Shown here: piece after piece, positions 7,061 to 11,743 of the stretch
Layout of the letters: every line of letters starts with the position of its first letter
Numbering within the stretch: the first letter of the stretch is position 1
Assembly: GCA_023511755.1 (NCBI GenBank)
Contig: JAIMAW010000009.1
Span: 1-11,743, forward strand
Direction of reading: 5' to 3'
Length of the DNA stretch: 11,743 nucleotides
Origin: Candidatus Pacearchaeota archaeon
Lineage (GTDB): Archaea; Nanobdellota; Nanobdellia; Pacearchaeales; UBA284
Translations under genes and position numbers: made by a program
Notes under the pieces: generated by a model
The model's database searches: none
Told to the model about the DNA's origin: nothing
The model's input: only the letters and a program-made list of their open reading frames with translations

Positions 7061-7083
7061 CTGCATAACTTGCTTTTTGAAAG

Positions 7084-7166
7084 AAAAAGAGTTATAGCTA
7101 AGAGAAAAATTCGGACAAAAGATTTATTCGACGACTTTCCCCCGAAAGTCGAATAACTCTTTTTTT
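7084..7166 (+). ncRNA. Candidate small structured RNA upstream of ftsZ
   Basis: The ends of this segment are perfectly complementary over 12 bp (7084-7095 with 7153-7164). The inside carries a perfect 8-bp hairpin CGACTTTC/GAAAGTCG with a CCCC loop (7132-7151), and the right arm merges with a T7 run as in a terminator. A plus-strand TATA box at 7052-7059 sits about 25-30 bp before the left arm. Together this would give an RNA of roughly 80 nt whose 5' and 3' ends pair. No known RNA family, C/D or H/ACA box set is recognised. It could instead be a DNA-level regulatory repeat or a terminator. Confidence 0.35.
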
Positions 7167-7217
7167 AAATTTTATTTAGAATTCTGTAGAAAAATTTATT
7201 TAAATAGATTATTGCAA

Positions 7218-7234
7218 GTAAAATGTTATTTTAC
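7218..7234. repeat. Perfect 7-bp inverted repeat upstream of gatD
   Basis: GTAAAAT-GTT-ATTTTAC is a perfect palindrome with a 3-nt centre, located 104-120 bp upstream of the gatD start. It could bind a dimeric regulator. In A+T-rich DNA such palindromes also arise by chance. Confidence 0.35.
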
Positions 7235-7308
7235 AATATATGTTATATAGTATATAAATTGATTTTAGAGAAAGTTCCATGATAAGTTTAGATAGTTTTT
7301 TATATCAA

Positions 7309-7318
7309 TTTTTATATT
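7309..7318 (+). promoter_or_regulatory. TATA box for gatD
   Basis: TTTTTATATT is centred about 25 bp before the gatD ATG, predicting a leaderless or near-leaderless transcript; no Shine-Dalgarno site is present. A second TATA-like sequence at 7251-7260 (TATATAAATT) could give a transcript with a leader of about 55 nt. Confidence 0.45.
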
Positions 7319-7337
7319 AAGATTATGATATCGGAAT

Positions 7338-8627
7338 ATGGAAAAAAAGAATTACGACAGGTTTGTTGGCAAGAGAATTAGAATAGAAACAGACAAGAAA
7401 GAATTGGTTGGAACGGTTCTATATTCTTATGATCCAAAGGTACTGCTACTGAAACTTCCTTCTGGTTATAATATTGGCATCGAAAGAACGAAAATAAATA
7501 GAATAGAGGAACTGAAAACAGAAAAAAAAGAAGAAAAGCCAATGATTATAAAGCAAGAAGCAGACTTGCCGGCTGTGGCGGTTGTTGTAACAGGCGGCAC
7601 AATCGCTTCGCGATTGGATTATGAAACGGGGGGCGTTAAGCCCTTAACAAGACCGGAGGAGATTATCTCTATCGCCCCAAAACTAAGGGAACTAATAAGA
7701 CCAGTCGTATCTAGCCCTTTTATGGTTTTTTCTGAAAACATTACTGCAGAGCAATGGAAGATTCTTGCCAAAACAGTAGAGAAAGAGCTCAATAAGCGAG
7801 ATATCAAAGGTTGTATAATTTTGGCTGGCACAGACACATTGCACTATATTGCTTCTGCTCTATCATTCATGCTCAGGAATTTGAACAAGCCAGTTGTACT
7901 GACATGCGCGCAAAGAAGTATTGACAGGGGTTCTACAGATGCTTTGCTCAACTTGACATGTTCGGCTTACGCTGCTCTAAGCGATATTGCAGAAGTGGTG
8001 ATAGTCAGCCATGCCACAACAGAGGACAACTATTGCTTTGTTCTGCGTGGGACAAAGACCAGGAAAATGCATACTTCGCGGAGAGATACATTCCGGCCAG
8101 TAAACACCAAACCTGTAGCTACTATAACCTTTGATGGGAAGATTGAAATCCATCAAGAGTATAAGAAGAGAGATGAGAAAAAAGAAGTCCGTGCAGAAAC
8201 TTTTTTTGAGGAAAAGACGGCTTTTATCAAGTGGCACCCAAACCTATCGCCTGAGCTGCTTGACTTTTATATTGGGCGGAGGTATAAAGGCATTGTTATT
8301 GAAGCCACGGGTTTCGGGCATATCTGTATAGATGGTAAGTTCTCGTGGTTCACGAAGATAAAAGAAGCAGTAAAGAAAGGAATTGTTGTATGTTTCGCTG
8401 CCCAAACACTTTACGGTGCTCTTGACCCTTTCGTATATTCCCCAGGCAGGGAGTGGCACAAGGCAGGGGTTTTGTTCCTCAAGGACATTCTGCCTGAAAC
8501 GGCTTTCGTCAAGCTCGGATGGCTTCTTGGCAAGGAAAAAGACCGAGAGAAAGTCAGAAGATTAATGCTCCAGAATCTGGCCGGCGAGTTTAATTCAAGG
8601 CTGAGCGAGAAGGATTTTCTTGTTTGA
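7338..8627 (+). CDS. gatD: Glutamyl-tRNA(Gln) amidotransferase subunit D (GatD)
   Basis: The 429-residue protein is the asparaginase-like subunit of the archaeal GatDE amidotransferase. It releases ammonia from an amide donor so that GatE can convert Glu-tRNA(Gln) to Gln-tRNA(Gln). Residues 1 to about 60 form the small beta-barrel domain typical of GatD and absent from plain asparaginases. The asparaginase domain carries VTGGTIASR (84-92, catalytic T88), AGTDTLHY (163-170, T165 and D166) and RKMHTSRRDTFRP (242-254, catalytic K243). The usual HGTD of the second motif is AGTD here. The length matches GatD. The partner gatE is not adjacent: 405 nt without a gene follow. Presence of GatD implies that glutamine tRNA charging uses the indirect route. 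The first ATG giving the full N-terminal domain was chosen. Confidence 0.93.
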   Translation: MEKKNYDRFVGKRIRIETDKKELVGTVLYSYDPKVLLLKLPSGYNIGIERTKINRIEELKTEKKEEKPMIIKQEADLPAVAVVVTGGTIASRLDYETGGVKPLTRPEEIISIAPKLRELIRPVVSSPFMVFSENITAEQWKILAKTVEKELNKRDIKGCIILAGTDTLHYIASALSFMLRNLNKPVVLTCAQRSIDRGSTDALLNLTCSAYAALSDIAEVVIVSHATTEDNYCFVLRGTKTRKMHTSRRDTFRPVNTKPVATITFDGKIEIHQEYKKRDEKKEVRAETFFEEKTAFIKWHPNLSPELLDFYIGRRYKGIVIEATGFGHICIDGKFSWFTKIKEAVKKGIVVCFAAQTLYGALDPFVYSPGREWHKAGVLFLKDILPETAFVKLGWLLGKEKDREKVRRLMLQNLAGEFNSRLSEKDFLV

Positions 8628-8632
8628 GAGTA

Positions 8633-8664
8633 TTTTTCTCAATTTTGAAATTTTTTATTATTTT
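8633..8664 (+). terminator. T-rich termination zone after gatD
   Basis: The sequence just after the gatD stop contains T5, T4 and T6 runs within about 30 nt, the usual form of archaeal terminators. A trivial GAG/CTC stem precedes it. Confidence 0.4.
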
Positions 8665-8714
8665 ATGCAAATCAAAAACGCCCTGTTCTTAAATTGGAGG
8701 AGAGTAGCACTTAG

Positions 8715-8750
8715 AAAGTTTACTACTAAATGGTCATAGTAGAAAACTTT
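8715..8750. repeat. Imperfect inverted repeat with 13-bp arms
   Basis: Left arm AAAGTTT-A-CTACTA (8715-8728) pairs with right arm TAGTAG-A-AAACTTT (8737-8750). All pairs match except one central A/A, with loop AATGGTCA. The right arm overlaps a TATA-like CTTTAAATAG (8747-8756). It could be an operator on a promoter firing toward dnaG, or an RNA hairpin at the end of the gatD transcript. Confidence 0.5.
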
Positions 8751-8805
8751 AAATAGGCTATTGGCTTGTTTAGTATAGCATCACCACAAAAGTATAGATT
8801 TAAAC

Positions 8806-8889
8806 AAATCACAAATCAAAAATAAATCAATAGCTCCTATATCAGAAGATCACCTTTCACAAATCAAAGAATCACTAAATCATTAATCA
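8806..8889 (+). repeat. Cluster of AAATCA repeats
   Basis: Five exact AAATCA copies (8806, 8813, 8824, 8861, 8877) plus GAATCA (8869) and TAATCA (8884) occur in 84 bp, often 7-8 bp apart. Shorter ATCA matches lie between them. Reverse-complement copies (TGATT) follow at 8969 and 8978. The near-regular spacing suggests tandem binding sites or relics of a short repeat; it is not a CRISPR because units and spacers are too short. Confidence 0.45.
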
Positions 8890-8908
8890 ACTCAATTTCA
8901 GGACAATA

Positions 8909-8919
8909 GTTTATATTTA
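8909..8919 (+). promoter_or_regulatory. Probable TATA box for dnaG
   Basis: GTTTATATTTA is the best TATA-like element before dnaG and predicts a start near 8940 and a leader of about 90 nt. The leader ends in a G-rich stretch with GAGGT at 9023-9027, a plausible weak Shine-Dalgarno site 5 nt before the ATG. Confidence 0.4.
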
Positions 8920-9032
8920 ATTTTAGTTTATCAAAGATAAGAGGTTGAGTTTGTTTAGTGTATATTTGTGATTGTTTTGATTAAAGTAAGAGTGAGGGTT
9001 CTTCTGGATGTGGGGGTGTGTAGAGGTTAAAA

Positions 9033-10271
9033 ATGGGAAAAGTATCACCTCCTTCAATAAAGTACATTATCAATGCCCATTTTGTTGCAGAGGGTGTTGT
9101 TGAGAAACCCGATGTCATAGGTGCAATTTTTGGCCAAACAGAGGGGTTGTTGGGGGAAGAGCTAGAGCTCCGAGAACTGCAGAAGAAGGGAAAAATAGGC
9201 AGAATCAATGCAACGATGGAAGTAAGTGGTTCTAAAACAACTGGCAACGTAGAAATTCCTACGAGCATAGACAAGGCAGAAACCACAATAATAGCCGCCG
9301 CTATCGAAACAATCGATAGGATAGGCCCCTGCGATGCAAAATTCGAGATAAAAAGCATAGAGGACGTGAGAAGTTCGAAGAGAGAGTACATAATCGAAAG
9401 AGCAAAAAAATTGATGCAGGAGATATCTGGAGAAGGGCCCGAATTAAAAGAGATCCAGCAGGATATTATAAATCATACGAAAATTTCTAAAGTAAAAGAA
9501 ATCGGTCGCGAAATGCTTGCGGCGGGTCCAGAAGTAGAGAAGGCTAGTGAAATTATTGTTGTTGAGGGTAGGGCGGATGTCCTTAATCTTTTGAGATGTG
9601 GGATCAAGAATGCTGTTGCAATGAATGGCACGAGCATGCCCCAAACAATCAAAGACCTTAGCTTAACCAAGGAAGTGACACTGTTCGTCGATGGAGACAG
9701 GGGAGGAATATTAATCGCGACAGACGCGGTGAACACGGCAAACGTGAAATATATCGCCAGGGCGCCTGATGGCAAGGAAGTCGAGGAGCTCACCGAGAAA
9801 GAGGTAATCTCTTGTCTAAGAAACAGGTTGAGTGCAGAGGACTTTATTGAGAGATACAAGATTAGGAGAGATAGAAGAGTAGGAGAACGAAAAGAAAGCA
9901 TCACGAGAGTCAGAGAGATGGCCCGCAGAGAATCGGGAGAAATCGAAGAACGTGGGGAATATGTGGAAGAAACCAGAGAGCTAAGCAATGAGGAAAAAGA
10001 AAAATTGCAGAGGTACCTCGAAGAGACTGAAGGCACGAGATATGTGCTCTTATTGAACAGCAATCTTGAGATTGTCAAGAAAGTGCCTTCGGGCGAAATA
10101 GTAAGGGCGCTTTATGGCACTAAGCGAAAAAGAACTCCTATCTTCGCCCTGGTTATGGATATAACTGTAACGCCACCGATTATTAGGGCGGCAGAACAAG
10201 CACAATGTAAGTATATTGTGGCAAGAAATTTCGCGGCTACCAGCGACAGAATAACCTTGCTGAGCTTTTAA
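9033..10271 (+). CDS. dnaG: Archaeal DnaG-like TOPRIM protein
   Basis: The 412-residue protein is the archaeal DnaG homologue. In archaea this protein has reported primase activity and is also associated with the exosome in RNA processing, so its main role is not settled. The N-terminal segment (IKYIINAHFVAEGVVEKPDVIGAIFGQTEGLLG) is family-specific. The TOPRIM domain spans about 170-250, with the acidic residues of IIVVEGRADV (E178) and TLFVDGDRGG (D220, D222). Residues about 275-335 form a charged, Arg/Glu-rich linker. The C-terminal domain (about 340-412) contains the conserved NAxx-like ending ARNFAATSDRITLLSF. Length agrees with archaeal members. The zinc-binding and helicase-interaction domains of bacterial DnaG are absent, as expected. 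It converges on the EF-1 alpha gene with a 100-bp gap. Confidence 0.94.
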   Translation: MGKVSPPSIKYIINAHFVAEGVVEKPDVIGAIFGQTEGLLGEELELRELQKKGKIGRINATMEVSGSKTTGNVEIPTSIDKAETTIIAAAIETIDRIGPCDAKFEIKSIEDVRSSKREYIIERAKKLMQEISGEGPELKEIQQDIINHTKISKVKEIGREMLAAGPEVEKASEIIVVEGRADVLNLLRCGIKNAVAMNGTSMPQTIKDLSLTKEVTLFVDGDRGGILIATDAVNTANVKYIARAPDGKEVEELTEKEVISCLRNRLSAEDFIERYKIRRDRRVGERKESITRVREMARRESGEIEERGEYVEETRELSNEEKEKLQRYLEETEGTRYVLLLNSNLEIVKKVPSGEIVRALYGTKRKRTPIFALVMDITVTPPIIRAAEQAQCKYIVARNFAATSDRITLLSF

Positions 10272-10275
10272 AATT

Positions 10276-10325
10276 CTGTTCCTTCTTTCTTTTCTTATAC
10301 CTTTTATAATCTTCCTTCTACTTTG
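10276..10325 (+). terminator. Pyrimidine-rich termination zone after dnaG
   Basis: After the dnaG stop the plus strand is almost wholly pyrimidine-rich with several T3-T4 runs for about 50 nt. This fits U-tract termination in the short convergent gap before the EF-1 alpha gene. Confidence 0.4.
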
Positions 10326-10344
10326 CCAGAGCTCTCGCTAGCAA

Positions 10345-10371
10345 ATATAAAAAAGAGAAAGCAAGAAAAAA
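10345..10371 (-). terminator. T-run terminator after the EF-1 alpha gene
   Basis: Just after the EF-1 alpha stop codon the minus strand reads T6, then CTTGCTTTCTC, then another T6. The palindromic GAGCTC stretch at about 10329-10336 follows. Confidence 0.5.
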
Positions 10372-11655
10372 TTACAGTTTCTTAGCGGTCAAGTCGATAC
10401 AGATTCCAGCTGCAACAGTTTGTCCGGCATCTCGAATTGCAAATCGAGCCATATGCGGATTCACAGACTGTTTTTCTATTACCAAGGGTTTGTGTGGTCT
10501 TAGCTTAACTATTGCAACATCTCCATTCTTCAAGAAGTCAGGGTTCTCCTGAGCCACTTGCCCTGTTTTAGGATCAAGCTTTTTCTGAAGCTCGACGAAC
10601 TGCACTGGGACTTGTGCTGTGTGCACATGCAACACTGGCGTATAACCCTTAGCAATGACTGTAGGGTGGTTGATAACTGCTATCTGCGCTACAAACTCTT
10701 CAGCTACCGCTGGGGGATTGCTTGATAAGGCAATAACATCCCCCCTGGCAACATCCGCCTTGCCAATGCCCCTAATGTTCAATCCAACATTGTCGCCTGC
10801 TATGCCTTCCTTGAGCTGTTCATGGTGCATCTCTATTGTCTTGACCTCCCCAGTAATACCTTTACCGCTCTTTGCAGGCAATATCACTACCTGGTCTCCT
10901 GGTTTTATCTTGCCTGTCTCTATCTTGCCCACAGGCACTGTACCAACGCCGGTTATCGTATAAACGTCCTGGATAGGCATCCTAAGCGGCAAGTCAGTAG
11001 GTTTTTTTGGTTCTGTGAACAAGTCAAACTGTTCCAACAAGGTCGGCCCTTTGTACCAGGGCATCTTATCGCTCTTTTTCGTTATGTTGTCCCCTACATA
11101 GGCGCTTCCTGCTATGAAATTAACATTTTCTGGTTTGAAACCGGCTGTCCTGAGCAACTGCTTTACGTCCTCGACTACTTTTTTGTATTTGTCTTCTGCA
11201 TAGTTTACTGTATCCATCTGGTTTACAAGAACAGCGAGCTGGTCTACGCCCATTGTTCTAGCTAGCCACACGTGCTCTTTGGTTTGGGCCATAACACCGT
11301 GTTGTACTGCTACGACAAGCACGGCAGCATCGGCCTGGCTAGTGCCGGTTATCATATTCTTAATGAAGTCCCTGTGTCCTGGAGCGTCTATCACTGTAAC
11401 GTTATATTTCTGTGTCTCGACTTTTCGGTATGCCAGATCGATTGTTAAACCTCTCTCGCGCTCTTCCTTAAATCTATCCATAACGAAGGCGAACTCGAAT
11501 CCTTTCTTGCCCAACTTCTCAGCAATGTCTCTCATCTTCTGCAGTTCCTGCTCTGTAAACTTTCCAGTCTCAAAAAAAAGCCTTCCTATAGCTGTACTCT
11601 TTCCGTGGTCGACGTGTCCTATAAACACTATATTTAGATTTGGTTTTGCTGCCAT
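10372..11655 (-). CDS. tuf: Translation elongation factor EF-1 alpha
   Basis: The 427-residue GTPase delivers aminoacyl-tRNA to the ribosomal A site. Motifs seen: G1 GHVDHGKST (13-21), switch [12 protein letters not shown] (65-75), G3 DAPGH (90-94, with His94 in the catalytic position) and the archaeal-type [12 protein letters not shown] (121-132). G4 is NQMD (145-148) where almost all members have NKxD. G5 is GSAY (183-186). Domain II (about 220-320: [19 protein letters not shown]) and domain III (about 325-427: [16 protein letters not shown]) are complete. Length is normal for archaea. The gene is monocistronic here, with its own TATA box and no Shine-Dalgarno sequence. Homologues such as SelB or aIF2 gamma are excluded by the archaeal EF-1 alpha-specific phrases and the size. 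Confidence 0.96.
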   Translation of the reverse strand: MAAKPNLNIVFIGHVDHGKSTAIGRLFFETGKFTEQELQKMRDIAEKLGKKGFEFAFVMDRFKEERERGLTIDLAYRKVETQKYNVTVIDAPGHRDFIKNMITGTSQADAAVLVVAVQHGVMAQTKEHVWLARTMGVDQLAVLVNQMDTVNYAEDKYKKVVEDVKQLLRTAGFKPENVNFIAGSAYVGDNITKKSDKMPWYKGPTLLEQFDLFTEPKKPTDLPLRMPIQDVYTITGVGTVPVGKIETGKIKPGDQVVILPAKSGKGITGEVKTIEMHHEQLKEGIAGDNVGLNIRGIGKADVARGDVIALSSNPPAVAEEFVAQIAVINHPTVIAKGYTPVLHVHTAQVPVQFVELQKKLDPKTGQVAQENPDFLKNGDVAIVKLRPHKPLVIEKQSVNPHMARFAIRDAGQTVAAGICIDLTAKKL

Positions 11656-11700
11656 TTTCTATTTAATTAAACTTTATTTAGTATCAAAGAGAAAAGAGAT

Positions 11701-11712
11701 AGATTTATAAAG
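11701..11712 (-). promoter_or_regulatory. TATA box for the EF-1 alpha gene
   Basis: The minus strand reads CTTTATAAATCT about 50 bp before the ATG, predicting a start near 11680 and a leader of about 25 nt. The preceding GAAAA on the minus strand could be part of a purine-rich BRE. The element is nearly identical to the ligase promoter at 4264-4273. Confidence 0.6.
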
Positions 11713-11743
11713 TTTTCTAAAGTCCCGTATTGTTACCTTAACG

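Larger units (their letters stand above)
6984..7337. other. 354-nt divergent intergenic region between ftsZ and gatD
   Basis: From left to right the region holds the ftsZ leader and promoter (6984-7060), a foldable segment with a T-run (7065-7166), a small palindrome (7218-7234), and two TATA-like boxes before gatD (7251-7260 and 7309-7318). It is strongly A+T-rich apart from the hairpin at 7132-7151. No protein gene is visible. Confidence 0.6.
8628..9032. other. 405-nt intergenic region between gatD and dnaG
   Basis: No protein gene is seen; there is not even an ATG-started frame of useful length on the plus strand. The region holds a strong hairpin (8715-8750) next to a TATA-like box, a cluster of AATCA repeats (8806-8889), the probable dnaG promoter (8909-8919), and a G-rich leader (about 8990-9026). 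Sequence composition shifts from A+C-rich in the repeat cluster to G+T-rich in the leader, so the two parts can pair with each other. Confidence 0.6.

Noticed and set aside
8806..8889. AAATCA cluster as a CRISPR array
   Set aside because: Units are 6 bp and intervals only a few bp; no long conserved repeats, unique spacers or cas genes.
8900..9032. Replication origin with ORB-like GGGGG motif before dnaG
   Set aside because: A single GGGGG run without a recognisable origin recognition box, and no cdc6/orc1 gene in the window; kept only as a test under the repeat-cluster finding.
9008..9035. Upstream ATG at 9008 as the dnaG start
   Set aside because: It is out of frame with dnaG; the ATG at 9033 is preceded by GAGGT and gives the usual N terminus.
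9473..10078. Open frame of about 200 codons opposite dnaG
   Set aside because: Ser/Leu-rich antisense shadow of a charged coding region that carries clear DnaG motifs.
10325..10342. Similarity between the inverted sequences near 5835-5860 and 10325-10342 (GCCAG..CTCTCG..CTAGC) as copies of a dispersed repeat
   Set aside because: Short, with different spacing; both lie in terminator regions where self-complementary G+C-rich words are expected.

Overview
The window looks like a stretch of an archaeal chromosome. The genes are an archaeal-type EF-1 alpha, an archaeal DnaG-like TOPRIM protein, GatD (the archaeal glutamyl-tRNA(Gln) transamidation subunit), an FtsZ of the archaeal FtsZ2 type, an archaeal ATP-dependent DNA ligase, and a surface protein with a signal peptide and a C-terminal membrane anchor. 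Spacers are A+T-rich, with TATA-like boxes about 25 bp before several start codons and almost no Shine-Dalgarno sequences. The surface protein architecture and compact layout recall DPANN archaea (Woesearchaeota/Pacearchaeota-like). That placement is an inference and cannot be proven from this window.

Layout. Positions 84-4217 (minus strand) hold a putative S-layer/surface protein and, upstream of it, a tight two-gene DNA repair unit: ATP-dependent DNA ligase followed 3 nt later by an endonuclease IV-like AP endonuclease. From 4324 to 5559 (plus) come a small nitroreductase-family flavoprotein and a TPR-like helical repeat protein. A 344-nt spacer (5560-5903) separates the TPR gene from convergent ftsZ (5904-6983, minus). 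It holds the ftsZ terminator and a possible short minus-strand transcription unit. ftsZ and gatD (7338-8627, plus) diverge from a 354-nt spacer. That spacer contains the ftsZ promoter, which reads as a TATA box on both strands, and a compact foldable segment followed by a T-run that could be a small RNA. gatD is followed by a 405-nt spacer with a strong imperfect hairpin and a cluster of AATCA repeats, then dnaG (9033-10271, plus), which converges on the EF-1 alpha gene (10372-11655, minus).

Functionally this is housekeeping sequence: DNA repair (ligase plus AP endonuclease), cell division (FtsZ), translation (GatD, EF-1 alpha), RNA processing or priming (DnaG), and the cell envelope. I see no mobile element, CRISPR array, tRNA or rRNA, and no defence system. 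The most interesting material is non-coding: the ftsZ-gatD spacer, the gatD-dnaG spacer and the TPR-ftsZ spacer. At protein level, two departures from family consensus stand out: NQMD instead of NKxD in EF-1 alpha, and Arg at an expected metal-ligand Asp in the AP endonuclease.
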